This document shows positions 15,897 through 24,095 of a stretch of 64,000 nucleotides of DNA, one piece after another (the first letter of the stretch is position 1; each line of letters starts with the position of its first letter). Source of the DNA: Halorubrum halophilum (lineage in GTDB: Archaea > Halobacteriota > Halobacteria > Halobacteriales > Haloferacaceae); assembly GCF_000739595.1 (NCBI RefSeq), contig NZ_BBJP01000023.1, forward strand, positions 186,001 to 250,000, read 5' to 3'. Below the pieces are notes generated by a model. It worked only from the letters and a program-made list of their open reading frames with translations. It was not told the origin of the DNA and did no database searches. The translations under genes were made by a program, and so were the position numbers.

Positions 15897-16676
15897 ATGA
15901 ACTGCCGGCGGTGTGGAACCCCGCTCCGCAAGCCCGGGGACTACTGTCTCACCTGCAACACCGCCAACGCCGACGCGGTCGTCGTCGAGTTCGAGGAAGA
16001 CCGGGCCCGGCTCACGATGCTCGACGAGGACGAGGTCGTCGGCGAGACGACCGTGACCACCCGGCCCGAGAGCGACGAGCAGCTGACCGAGATCCAGCTC
16101 CGCAACTTCGCCGGGCGCGTCGCCGACGAGATCCGCCGGAAACGACCCGACACCGTCTACGCCGCCGGCACTCGAGAACCGCTCCGCGAGACGCGCGCGC
16201 AGGTCCACCACGAGTTCTACCGCGTTCCTGACGCGAAGGCGGGAGCAGGCGAGGGAGAGAGCGGGGAGTCCGACGGCGATAGCGAGACGACCCCCGTCGT
16301 CTCGTGGGTGCTCGACCGCCGCGGCGACCGCGCCTTAAAAGTGGTCGAGACGCCGCCGCGCGAGAAGATCGGCGGGTCGCACTCGACGCTCATCGGCGAC
16401 CGCAAGGGGCGGAAGGCGGTGAGCACGGTCGCGCAACACCCGCACGTCAAGAAGATCGTCCCGGGCCCGATTGACGCCGGGGGTACCGGCTCTCGGACGG
16501 GCCTGCGCGCGAAGGCGACGCGCGCCGGGACGAACGGGAACGTCCGGCTCCTCCTCCGCGACGGCTCCAGCGTGCAGGAGAACCGGATCGTCACCACCGC
16601 GATGGACCGCGAGACCGGCGAGCGCGTCCGCGAGGACCTCAACGAGGCGCTGCGGGACGCGGAGCTACAGGACTGA
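15897..16676 (+). CDS. DUF2103 zinc-ribbon protein
   Basis: A 259-residue protein of the DUF2103 type. It starts with a four-cysteine ribbon, MNCRRCGTPLRKPGDYCLTC, immediately at the ATG, which fixes the start at 15897. The conserved block KIGGSHSTLIGDRKGRKAV near residue 150 and the repeated KKIVPGPI region are family hallmarks. A charged, Gly/Ser-rich linker near residue 115 is probably a haloarchaeal insert. Function is unknown; the ribbon and basic C-terminal half suggest nucleic-acid contact, which is inference. Confidence 0.8.
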   Translation: MNCRRCGTPLRKPGDYCLTCNTANADAVVVEFEEDRARLTMLDEDEVVGETTVTTRPESDEQLTEIQLRNFAGRVADEIRRKRPDTVYAAGTREPLRETRAQVHHEFYRVPDAKAGAGEGESGESDGDSETTPVVSWVLDRRGDRALKVVETPPREKIGGSHSTLIGDRKGRKAVSTVAQHPHVKKIVPGPIDAGGTGSRTGLRAKATRAGTNGNVRLLLRDGSSVQENRIVTTAMDRETGERVREDLNEALRDAELQD

Positions 16677-16761
16677 CGGGCCGGGAGCGCGGGGTGGTTC
16701 CCGCGACCGACCGGACCGCCTCCCGGTAGGTATTTCCGCCGTCGCGCGCGATCGCTTATAA

Positions 16762-17421
16762 ATGCTGAGCGACGTGATGGAGGACTACTTGAAGGCTATC
16801 TACGTCCTCCAGTCCGAGCAGGAGCCCCCCGTCTCGACGTCGGCGATCGCGGAGTACCTCGATAAGACCTCGCCGTCGGTTACCGACATGCTCGGCAAGC
16901 TGGAGGACCGCGGACTCGTCGAGCGCGAGCCGTACCGCGGCGCGGAGCTGACGGCGGAGGGCGAGGCGGTCGCGCTGGAGATCGTCCGCCACCACCGGCT
17001 GCTGGAGGCGTTCCTCGCGGAGCGGCTCGACTACGACTGGAGCGAGGTCCACGAGGAGGCCGACGCCCTGGAACACCACATCTCCGAGGCGTTCGAGCGG
17101 CGCGTGGCGGAGGCGCTCGGCGACCCCGCCGTCGACCCCCACGGCGACCCGATCCCGAGCGCGGACCTCGAACCGGTCGACGAGGGAAGCGGCGCGCGGC
17201 TCGCGGACCGCGAGGAGGGCGACCGCGTGGTCGTCGCCCGCGTCTCCGACCGCGACGAGGACGAGCTGGAGTACCTCGCCGACGCCGGGATCACGCCCGG
17301 CACCGAGATCGAAGTCATCGACGTCGCCCCGTTCGGGATGGTGACCGTGGCGACCCCGACTGGCGAGCAGAGCCTCCCCGCCGAGGTCGCCCGCGCGATC
17401 CGGGTCGAGGACGCGGGTTGA
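16762..17421 (+). CDS. DtxR/MntR-family metal-dependent transcriptional regulator
   Basis: A 219-residue regulator with three parts: a winged helix (MEDYLKAIYVLQ, then TSPSVTDMLGKLEDRGLVER as recognition helix, residues 1-65), a dimerisation domain with metal ligands (IVRHHRLLEAFL, WSEVHEEADALEHHISE, residues 70-115) and a C-terminal FeoA/SH3-like domain (from about residue 150, ITPGTEIEVIDVAPFG). It should repress metal uptake genes when Mn or Fe is bound. A TATA-like CTTATAA sits only 7 nt before the ATG, so translation from the internal Met at 16777 is possible. Confidence 0.92.
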   Translation: MLSDVMEDYLKAIYVLQSEQEPPVSTSAIAEYLDKTSPSVTDMLGKLEDRGLVEREPYRGAELTAEGEAVALEIVRHHRLLEAFLAERLDYDWSEVHEEADALEHHISEAFERRVAEALGDPAVDPHGDPIPSADLEPVDEGSGARLADREEGDRVVVARVSDRDEDELEYLADAGITPGTEIEVIDVAPFGMVTVATPTGEQSLPAEVARAIRVEDAG

Positions 17422-17557
17422 TCCCGACTCCCCGTTCCCAGCCGACCGCAACGTCCGACCGTCATCGTCCACACCCGTACATCGATGTCGATTCTTCGCC
17501 CGTGGCGCCCACCATTCGTTCGCGAGGCTTTTCACGAAAACGACCCTCTCGAACGGT

Positions 17558-18256
17558 GTGAGTCTCCTCGTAACGCTCGGCGCCGGCGTCGTCTTCGGGC
17601 TGGCGCTCGCGGCCCCGCCCGGACCGATGAACGCCGTGATCGCCGAGGAGGCCGTGCTGCGCGGTCGCCTCGCCGGCTTCCGCGCCGGCCTCGGCGCCGC
17701 GACCGCCGACGCCGTCTTCTTCGTGCTCGCGTACCTCGGCGTCGTCGCGGTCGTGGAGTCGTTCCCGCTGTTACAGGGCGCCATGGTCGCGGTCGGCGGC
17801 GTCCTGATGCTGTACTTCGCCGTCGACGCGGCCCGCGGCGCGCGCGCGTCGTTCAGACCCACCTCGGGCGACGAGCCGGTCGTCGCGGAGGGGAAGGGGT
17901 TCCGCAAGGCGCTGGTGCTCGCCCTGACGAACCCGTACCAGGTGCTGTTCTGGCTGACGATCGGCGTCGGGCTCCTCCGCCCGGGCGAGCTCGACGTGCT
18001 CGCTCGGCTCCCCGTCATCGGCGAGGAGCTCGCCGGGACGCTCGTGGTCGCCACCGGCTCGCCGGCGCTCATCGGCGGGTTCTTCCTCGGCGTGTTGACG
18101 TGGGTCACGGGATTCCCGACCGGGCTCGTCGCCGCCGAGCGCCGGATCGAGACGTTCGCGCCGCTCGTCGCGGTCGGCTCCGCCGTCGTGCTCGCCGGGT
18201 TCGGCGTCTACTTCCTCTACGACGCGGCGACGACGCTGGCGGCGCTCGGGGTCTGA
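17558..18256 (+). CDS. LysE/RhtB-family amino-acid exporter
   Basis: A 232-residue membrane protein with six predicted helices. The family signature AAPPGPMNAVIAEEAV is at residues 18-33, and LTNPYQVLFWLTIG around residue 130 matches the conserved NP-x3-FW motif. These carriers export amino acids by proton antiport. A role in lysine export is tempting given the lysine operon 7 kb away, but substrate cannot be told from sequence. The start is GTG; the next gene is 91 nt downstream on the same strand. Confidence 0.85.
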   Translation: MSLLVTLGAGVVFGLALAAPPGPMNAVIAEEAVLRGRLAGFRAGLGAATADAVFFVLAYLGVVAVVESFPLLQGAMVAVGGVLMLYFAVDAARGARASFRPTSGDEPVVAEGKGFRKALVLALTNPYQVLFWLTIGVGLLRPGELDVLARLPVIGEELAGTLVVATGSPALIGGFFLGVLTWVTGFPTGLVAAERRIETFAPLVAVGSAVVLAGFGVYFLYDAATTLAALGV

Positions 18257-18347
18257 GCCCCGGCGGCCGGAGCCGCGCGGAGAGCCGGGGCGACGGCGAC
18301 GATTCGCATGGACAACGGCTTTCACCCGCGGGCGCGACCGCCACGGT

Positions 18348-19400
18348 ATGTTCGAGAAGACCACGTGGATCAAGCTCCCGCGGAACGTGCTCGTGGGGCA
18401 CGGCGTCCTCGACGACCTCGGGGAGGCGGTCGGCGAGCTGTACCTCACGGGGCGGCCGCTGATCGTGACGAGCCCGACGCCGAACGACATCGCCGGCGAC
18501 CGGGTGCGCGCGCAGTTCGACGACCCCGCGACTGCCGTCGTCAAGGAGGCCTCCTTCGAGGCCGTCGAGGAGCTCACCGAGACCGCGGAGGCGGTCGACC
18601 CCGGCTACCTGATCGCACTCGGCGGCGGGAAGCCGATCGACATCGCGAAGATGGCGGCCGACCACCTCGGCGTCGGCTTCGTCTCCGTCCCCACGGTCGC
18701 CTCCCACGACGGGATCGTCTCGGGGCGCTCGTCGATCCCCGAGGGCGACACGCGCCACTCGGTCGCGGCCGACCCGCCGCTCGCGGTCGTCGCGGACACG
18801 ACGCTGATCGCGGAGGCCCCCTGGCGGCTCACCACCGCGGGCTGTGCCGACATCATCTCGAACTACACCGCGGTGAAGGACTGGCGGCTCGCGCGCCGGC
18901 TGCGCAACGTCGAGTACAGCGAGTACGCGGGCGCGCTCTCGGAGATGACCGCGGAGCTGCTCGTCGAGAACGCCGACATGATCCGGCCCGGGTTAGAGGA
19001 GTCGGCGTGGGTCGTCGTGAAGGCGCTCGTCTCCTCCGGCGTCGCGATGTCGATCGCGGGCTCCTCGCGGCCCGCCTCCGGCGCGGAACACCTCATCTCC
19101 CACCAGCTCGACCGGAGCGCGCCGGGGCGGGCGCTCCACGGCCACCAGGTCGGCGTCGCCTCGATCATGACCGAGTACCTCCACAGCGGCGAGAACGGGG
19201 AGTGGGCCGCGATCCGCGACGCGCTCGCCGAACTGGACGCCCCGACAACCGCCGCCGAACTCGGTATCGACGACGCGGAGCTGATCGCCGCGCTCACGAG
19301 CGCCCACGAGATCCGCGACCGGTACACGATCCTGCAGGGCGGGATCAACGAGGCGGCCGCGATCGAGGTCGCGACCGCGACGGGCGTCATCGACGGGTGA
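18348..19400 (+). CDS. egsA: NAD(P)-dependent sn-glycerol-1-phosphate dehydrogenase
   Basis: A 350-residue enzyme that reduces dihydroxyacetone phosphate to sn-glycerol 1-phosphate, the backbone of archaeal ether lipids. The nucleotide-binding loop is ALGGGKPIDIAKMAA near residue 90. Zinc ligands are visible as Asp in VASHDGIVSG, His in SGAEHLISHQLD and His in ALHGHQVGVAS. Length matches the archaeal family, and the N terminus WIKLPRNVLVGHG is standard. This gene is one of the strongest archaeal markers in the window. Confidence 0.96.
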   Translation: MFEKTTWIKLPRNVLVGHGVLDDLGEAVGELYLTGRPLIVTSPTPNDIAGDRVRAQFDDPATAVVKEASFEAVEELTETAEAVDPGYLIALGGGKPIDIAKMAADHLGVGFVSVPTVASHDGIVSGRSSIPEGDTRHSVAADPPLAVVADTTLIAEAPWRLTTAGCADIISNYTAVKDWRLARRLRNVEYSEYAGALSEMTAELLVENADMIRPGLEESAWVVVKALVSSGVAMSIAGSSRPASGAEHLISHQLDRSAPGRALHGHQVGVASIMTEYLHSGENGEWAAIRDALAELDAPTTAAELGIDDAELIAALTSAHEIRDRYTILQGGINEAAAIEVATATGVIDG

Positions 19401-19506
19401 ATTGACTCATCACGAGTGATCGACCCATCTGCGATCCGACCCGCCGACAGCCGGCGACCCGTTCCGCGCTCGAAAGGGAATTAACGGTCCCGCGACAACG
19501 ACGCGT

Positions 19507-20169
19507 ATGTCCACCGCCAGCGTTCGCGACCGGGTCAAAGAGCGGGCCGGCGCGGTCACCGTGCTCCTCACCGTCGTCGGCTACGGCGCGGTCGGGGGCG
19601 TGTTCCTCGTCCCGGAGTTTCAGGCGCTGTTCCCCGAACTGACCCGGAGCACCGTCGACCTCCTCGCGCACGCCATCGCCGCCGTCAACACCGTCACGAT
19701 CGCCACGCTCTCGCTCGGGTGGTACTGGATCCGCAACGGCGAGGTGAAGAAGCACGCGGCGGCGATGACGACCTCCTTCGCCCTCATCCTCGTGTTCCTC
19801 GGGCTGTACCTGCCGAAGGTCGCCGGCGGCGGGACGCGGGAGTTCGTCTTGGAGTCGGCGTACGCGTGGGTCCCCCTGTGGGAGTGGATCTACCCCGCGT
19901 ACCTCATCATGCTCGCGATCCACATTATTCTCTCCGTCGTCGCCGTGCCCGTCGTCCTCTACGCCGTCGTCCTCGGGCTCACCCACTCGGAGGCGGAGCT
20001 CCGGAACGAGACCCCGCACCGCCGGGTGGGCCGGATCGCCGCGAGCGCGTGGCTCCTCTCGCTCGTGCTCGGCGTCGTCACCTACCTCATGTTGAACCAC
20101 GCGTACGACTCGACGTTCGCGGCCGCCGAGGCCGCGACGGCGCTCGTTCCGATGGTTCCCGGAGCGTAG
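19507..20169 (+). CDS. DUF420 (CtaM-like) membrane protein
   Basis: A 220-residue membrane protein with six hydrophobic segments resembling DUF420. The characteristic histidines lie in helices: DLLAHAIAAVNT, EVKKHAAAMTTSF, MLAIHIILSV and a late LMLNHAYDS. The bacterial DUF420 protein CtaM (YozB) is needed for assembly of a haem-copper oxidase, so a respiratory assembly or haem-binding role is likely but inferred. An AATTAAC TATA-like element is about 25 nt before the ATG. It is not next to oxidase genes here. Confidence 0.78.
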   Translation: MSTASVRDRVKERAGAVTVLLTVVGYGAVGGVFLVPEFQALFPELTRSTVDLLAHAIAAVNTVTIATLSLGWYWIRNGEVKKHAAAMTTSFALILVFLGLYLPKVAGGGTREFVLESAYAWVPLWEWIYPAYLIMLAIHIILSVVAVPVVLYAVVLGLTHSEAELRNETPHRRVGRIAASAWLLSLVLGVVTYLMLNHAYDSTFAAAEAATALVPMVPGA

Positions 20170-20276
20170 AACGCGCTCCCCTCACCCCCACGCTTCTCTT
20201 CGCCCCAGCGACCCCCGGATCCGGCCCCGCCCACCGCCACCGAAACGCTTGACTCGCGCCCCGGTCACCCACAGGC

Positions 20277-21593
20277 ATGACCGACTGGATCGGCGACGTC
20301 TTCACGAGCGACGTTGGCTGGGACCACCTCGAATCGCTCGTCGACATCGGTGATCGCATGGCCGGCTCCGACGGCGAGCGCGCCGGCCTCGAACTGACCC
20401 GCGACGCGCTGGCCGAGGCCGGCGCGCGCGACGCCCGGATCGAGGAGTTCGAGATCCAGGGCTGGGAGCGCGGCGACAGCGAGATCCGACGCGGCGACGA
20501 GGCCGTCGCGAGCGGGATGAACGCCTGTATCGCGCTCCCGCGGAGCCCGAGCGGCGAGGCGACCGGCGAGTTCGTCGATCTGGGGTACGGCGTCCCCGAG
20601 GACTTCGAGGAGGACCTCACGGGGAAAGTCGTGATGGTCTCCTCTGACACCCCCGACTCCGTCGACCGGTTCGTCCACCGACGCGAGAAGTACTACCACG
20701 CCGTCGAGGCCGGCGCCGCCGCCTTCGTCTTCGCGAACCACGCCGAGGGAACACTTCCCCCGACCGGGAGCGTCGGCACCGCGGACGCGCCCATCGGCGA
20801 GATCCCGGCGGTCGGCGTCTCGAAGGAGACCGGCGCGCGGCTCGCGCGCCGCCGCGAGGGGGAGGAACTCACCGTCGCCGTCGACTGCGAGACGCCCGAC
20901 GCGACGAGCGGGAACGCGATCGCCGATACCGGACCCGACACCGACGAGTACCTCGTCGTCTCCTGCCACGTCGACGCCCACGACCTCGCCGAGGGCGCGA
21001 TGGACAACGGCGCCGGCACCGCGTCGCTCGTCGAGGTCGCCAACGCCCTCGCCGCCCGAGAGGCGGAGCTCGACACGCGGGTTCGGTTCGTCGGCTTCGG
21101 CGCCGAGGAGGTGGGGCTCGTCGGCTCCTCGAAGTTCGCCGCGAGCGTCGACCCCGACCGCGTCAAGGCCGTGGTCAACGTCGACAGCAACGTGTTCGGG
21201 CGCACCCTGCGGCTCGATCACCACGGCTTCGACGCGCTGGCGGCGGCCGGCGAGCGCGTGAGCGACCGGTTCGACCACCCGATCTCGCTCGGCGGGGAGC
21301 TGGTCCCCCACAGCGACCACTGGCCCTTCGTCGAGCGCGGGATCCCCGGGTACATGGTCTCCGGGGAGACGGCGGGGCGCGGTCGCGGCTGGGGGCACAC
21401 CGGCGCGGACACGCTCGACAAATTGGAGTCGCGGAACCTCCGCGAGCAGGCGATCCTCCTGACGGAACTGGTCGTCGACCTCGCCGGCGACGACGCCTCG
21501 ACCGCGCGGCGGCCCACCGACGAGATCGCGAACGCGCTCGAACGGGAGGGGAAGGCGACGGGGATGAAGATAACCGGGGACTGGCCCTTCTAG
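20277..21593 (+). CDS. M28-family zinc aminopeptidase with PA domain
   Basis: A 438-residue metallopeptidase. A protease-associated (PA) insert lies at about residues 115-205 (DLTGKVVMVSS, HAVEAGAAAFVFANHAEGT). The M28 catalytic domain follows with the zinc ligands VVSCHVDAHDL, EGAMDNGAGTAS, GFGAEEVGLVGS, VVNVDSNV and a late GHTGADTLDKL. No signal peptide is visible, so it is probably cytoplasmic and degrades small peptides. All five ligand positions are intact. Confidence 0.92.
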   Translation: MTDWIGDVFTSDVGWDHLESLVDIGDRMAGSDGERAGLELTRDALAEAGARDARIEEFEIQGWERGDSEIRRGDEAVASGMNACIALPRSPSGEATGEFVDLGYGVPEDFEEDLTGKVVMVSSDTPDSVDRFVHRREKYYHAVEAGAAAFVFANHAEGTLPPTGSVGTADAPIGEIPAVGVSKETGARLARRREGEELTVAVDCETPDATSGNAIADTGPDTDEYLVVSCHVDAHDLAEGAMDNGAGTASLVEVANALAAREAELDTRVRFVGFGAEEVGLVGSSKFAASVDPDRVKAVVNVDSNVFGRTLRLDHHGFDALAAAGERVSDRFDHPISLGGELVPHSDHWPFVERGIPGYMVSGETAGRGRGWGHTGADTLDKLESRNLREQAILLTELVVDLAGDDASTARRPTDEIANALEREGKATGMKITGDWPF

Positions 21594-21647
21594 CCCTGCC
21601 CGCCGTGAACCGGGAGGTTTTCACTCCCGCCGGTCGCATCCCCGGAC

Positions 21648-22469
21648 ATGGAAGCGTCGGAACGCCGTGTCGCCGTCGCCGGCGACGACGGGCGAGCGTC
21701 CGAACTCCGAGACGCGGTCCGAGACGCCGGCGGTCGTGTCGTGGAACTCGCGAGTGCGAGCGCCGAGGCACACGGGAGCGCCGAGGCGAGCGCGATCGCC
21801 GACCGGCTCTCCGACGCACCCGATGCGACCCTCCTCGTGGCGGTCGGCGACGAGGCGATCCGCGACGCGGTCGTCGCGGCGCCGGACTGCACCGTGGTCC
21901 CCGTCGCGGAGCGTCGGCTCGCGTTTGACCGCGACGGCGCAGTCGAGGCGCTCCGGCGGCTGCTCGACGACTCGGGGACCGGCGACTCCGTCGCCCGTGT
22001 CACACGTCCGGTCCTCGCGGTCGGCGACGGAACGGAGCCGCCCGTGCGGGCCGCGTTCGACGTGGCCCTCGTCACGGACGAGCCGGCGCGGATCTCGGAG
22101 TTCGCGGTCGGGTTCTCTCGCGGCCGGGACGAGTCGATCCGCGCCGACGGCGTCGTCGTCGCGACCCCCTTGGGAAGCGACGGGTACGCGAACGCTATCG
22201 GCGCCCCGCTCGTGGAGCCCGGCGGCGGGCTCGCGGTCGCTCCGATCGCTCCGTTCAGTACGCGGACAGACGCGTGGATCGCGAGCGATCGGGTGCGGCT
22301 CACGGTCGAACGAGAGAGCGAGCCGATCGGGCTCGTGGTCGACGGGGAGCGACGCGGCGCCGTCGAGCCGCACCGGCCGATCGAGATCGAGACGGTCGAT
22401 GGGGTCGCGTTCGCGGTGCCGAGGGGCCGTCGCGAGCGCGCCGATCGGAAACACTCTAATAACTCGTGA
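21648..22469 (+). CDS. Divergent NAD kinase-like protein
   Basis: A 273-residue protein related to ATP-NAD kinase. The C-terminal substrate loop is recognisable as VVVATPLGSDGYANAIGAPLV, the counterpart of the TPxGSTAY motif, and the beta-sandwich GLVVDGERRGAV follows. The N-terminal GGDGT motif, essential for phosphoryl transfer in true NAD kinases, is replaced by [14 protein letters not shown]. It is therefore either a kinase with altered chemistry or a non-catalytic NAD(P)-binding paralogue. It overlaps the coding frame region just before the next gene and may be co-transcribed with it. Confidence 0.72.
   Translation: MEASERRVAVAGDDGRASELRDAVRDAGGRVVELASASAEAHGSAEASAIADRLSDAPDATLLVAVGDEAIRDAVVAAPDCTVVPVAERRLAFDRDGAVEALRRLLDDSGTGDSVARVTRPVLAVGDGTEPPVRAAFDVALVTDEPARISEFAVGFSRGRDESIRADGVVVATPLGSDGYANAIGAPLVEPGGGLAVAPIAPFSTRTDAWIASDRVRLTVERESEPIGLVVDGERRGAVEPHRPIEIETVDGVAFAVPRGRRERADRKHSNNS
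22456..22462 (+). promoter_or_regulatory. TATA box for the 147-residue membrane protein gene
   Basis: CTAATAA lies inside the last codons of the NAD-kinase-like gene, centred 25 nt before the ATG at 22484. It supports that ATG over the GTG at 22466 and the ATG at 22475 as the start. Confidence 0.5.
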
Positions 22470-22483
22470 CCGGAATGATCGGT

Positions 22484-22927
22484 ATGGACCCACTGCAGTT
22501 CCTCGTTCCGCTCGGCTGGTTGTCCGAAGTCGGACCGATGCTGCCGTACGCGATACTCGTGATGGCGGTCGCAAACCTCGCGACCCGACACATCGCGCAC
22601 CGGCACCACGTCGAACAGGGGGACGACGGTGACAGCGTCGATCCGTACACGCCCCACGCGTTCACGAACATCGGGCTGCTGCTCTTGACGCTCCTGTTCG
22701 TCCTCGCCGCACCCGTTAGCGGGACGATCCTCGCGGTGATCGTGATCACGATGCTGATCGCCGACCTGTTCGAGCTGGAAGCCCGCAACGTCGAGGCGCG
22801 CAACGACATGCCGATCGAGGCCCCGAAGAGTTCGATCGCCGCCTCGTTGGTCTTGATGGTGTTCGTCGCCTACTACTCGCTGTTCTTCCTCGTCTCGGGG
22901 ATCTGGAACCAGTTCGTCGTCGCGTAA
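22484..22927 (+). CDS. Haloarchaeal four-helix membrane protein
   Basis: A 147-residue protein with about four transmembrane helices (MLPYAILVMAVANLATR, IGLLLLTLLFVLAAPVSG, TILAVIVITMLIADLFE, SSIAASLVLMVFVAYYSLFF). A short loop with RHIAHRHHVEQGDDGDS carries four histidines. No known domain is recognised; it looks like a lineage-conserved haloarchaeal membrane protein. Its function is unknown. It converges on the respiratory cluster across a repeat-bearing gap. Confidence 0.7.
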   Translation: MDPLQFLVPLGWLSEVGPMLPYAILVMAVANLATRHIAHRHHVEQGDDGDSVDPYTPHAFTNIGLLLLTLLFVLAAPVSGTILAVIVITMLIADLFELEARNVEARNDMPIEAPKSSIAASLVLMVFVAYYSLFFLVSGIWNQFVVA

Positions 22928-22971
22928 GCCGAGCGCGTCCCGACGAACCAGATTTCGTCTTTGACCGCCAC

Positions 22972-23101
22972 GATCGATAGCGGGAGTGGGTGTTGCAGAT
23001 CGTCGGTGGCAGGAGCATATTTAAAAAGACCTGAGCGACAGCGACGATCGCTTATAAATAACCGTTCCACCAATTCGCTATACCCACTCCCGTTATCAAT
23101 C
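22972..23101 (+). repeat. 130-nt inverted-repeat element (short version of the 44131-44582 unit)
   Basis: It is bounded by 25-nt imperfect inverted repeats at 22972-22996 and 23077-23101 that agree at 21 of 25 positions around a shared CGGGAGTGGGT core. The left block to about 23059 is roughly 85 percent identical to the minus strand of 44492-44582, including the ATTTAAAAAGAC and GCGACGATCG patches. Its last part, TATAAATAACCGTTCCACC, matches the other end of that unit, so this copy is the same element without the 251-nt core. It lies between two convergent genes. Confidence 0.75.
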
Positions 23102-23113
23102 AAAGGCCCACTG

Positions 23114-23191
23114 TATCGGACGAGAGGATGTCCGATAGAGTGCAACGGAGCAACACGGGCTAACTACGTCGTTCCGGACGCACTCTCTATC
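23114..23191. other. Hairpin sequences in the convergent gap
   Basis: Two inverted repeats follow the element. TATCGGAC/GTCCGATA at 23114-23137 has an 8-bp stem and 8-nt loop. GATAGAGTGC at 23134-23143 pairs with GCACTCTCTATC at 23180-23191 with a two-base bulge. They may terminate one or both convergent transcripts. The rest of the 397-bp gap (22928-23324) shows no gene. Confidence 0.45.
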
Positions 23192-23324
23192 GGGGGGCGA
23201 GCGTCTTCGAGTTAGAACCGGAGACACGGCGACAGCAACGGCGAGCCGGCGCGACCGAAACGCGAAGCAGACACTACGACGAAAAACGGGGCAGAGGGTG
23301 AAAACGGAGGCAGAAGGGTCGGAG

Positions 23325-23603
23325 TCAGTTCGCGGTCTCGGCTTCGTCGCCGAGTATGTCCCGGAGCTGGCGACTCATCGGGATGAATACCCAGAAGGTG
23401 AGCGCACCGAGGATCATCAGCCAGAAGGAGGCGTCGCCGGCGATCAGACCGATCTCGCCGTAGGCCGTGCTGACCCCTTCGGCCGGGTTGACGAGCTGGA
23501 CAATGTCGTAGTACGAGGGCGTCCGGTACCAGCCGCCGAAGGTGAGCCATCCGAGACCGCCGAGCGTGAAGAGGGTGAACCCCTTGATGAACTCGTCTGC
23601 CAT
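23325..23603 (-). CDS. Small membrane protein of the cytochrome b cluster
   Basis: A 92-residue protein with two transmembrane helices (IKGFTLFTLGGLGWLTFGGW and ASFWLMILGALTFWVFIP). It ends the minus-strand run that starts with halocyanin, only 4 nt after the 149-residue gene. No known domain is recognised. Its constant-looking spacing and size suggest a small accessory subunit of the cytochrome b complex, which is inference from position. Confidence 0.68.
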   Translation of the reverse strand: MADEFIKGFTLFTLGGLGWLTFGGWYRTPSYYDIVQLVNPAEGVSTAYGEIGLIAGDASFWLMILGALTFWVFIPMSRQLRDILGDEAETAN

Positions 23604-23607
23604 TATA

Positions 23608-24057
23608 TCAGGTTTCGCTGGAATCGCCTTGAGGCTTTCCCATCCCTTGCCCGCGGAACCGCGTACCGAGAACGTACACCGCCGTTCCCGCGACGAGGAA
23701 CCCGATGCCGGTGATCGCGAGGACCGCGACGAGCAGGTCGTCGGACGGGTAGAGCCCCGCGCTGTTGAGCAGGTAGACGATCGTCGTCCGGACGAAGCTG
23801 ATCTGCAGCGTCGCCGCGTCGATTAGCGTGAACCCGATCAGGTACGCGACCACGGCGGCGAGCGTCGAGAAAACGGTGACGGCCTTATACAGCCGAAACG
23901 GAACGACGATCTCCCGACCGTCGGGACCGACGCGCGGCCCGGTCGGCTCGTCTCGTGGATCCCGCTCGGCGTCCTCGGCGTCCTCGGCGTCCTTCGCGAC
24001 GGGATCGCCCGTCTCGTCGAACGCCTGCGTGTCGTCGTGGTCGGGTGGTGGTGACAT
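23608..24057 (-). CDS. Two- to three-helix membrane protein of the cytochrome b cluster
   Basis: A 149-residue protein with an acidic N-terminal tail (AEDAEDAERD), then two or three helices (LYKAVTVFSTLAAVVAYLIG, LLVAVLAITGIGFLVAGTAV) and a basic C terminus. The ATG at 24057 is chosen over an upstream alternative because it gives a compact MSPPPDHDDT start 38 nt after the cytochrome b gene. No cofactor motif is seen. It is probably an accessory subunit of the neighbouring complex. Confidence 0.68.
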   Translation of the reverse strand: MSPPPDHDDTQAFDETGDPVAKDAEDAEDAERDPRDEPTGPRVGPDGREIVVPFRLYKAVTVFSTLAAVVAYLIGFTLIDAATLQISFVRTTIVYLLNSAGLYPSDDLLVAVLAITGIGFLVAGTAVYVLGTRFRGQGMGKPQGDSSET

Positions 24058-24095
24058 CGGTGACGGAGACCGCAAAATCGGGGTGTTTCGGCCCG

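Noticed and set aside
16754-16777. Start of the DtxR-type regulator at the internal Met at 16777
   Set aside because: The CTTATAA box close to the ATG makes it possible, but MLSDVMEDYLKAIY is a usual start for the haloarchaeal family, so 16762 was kept.
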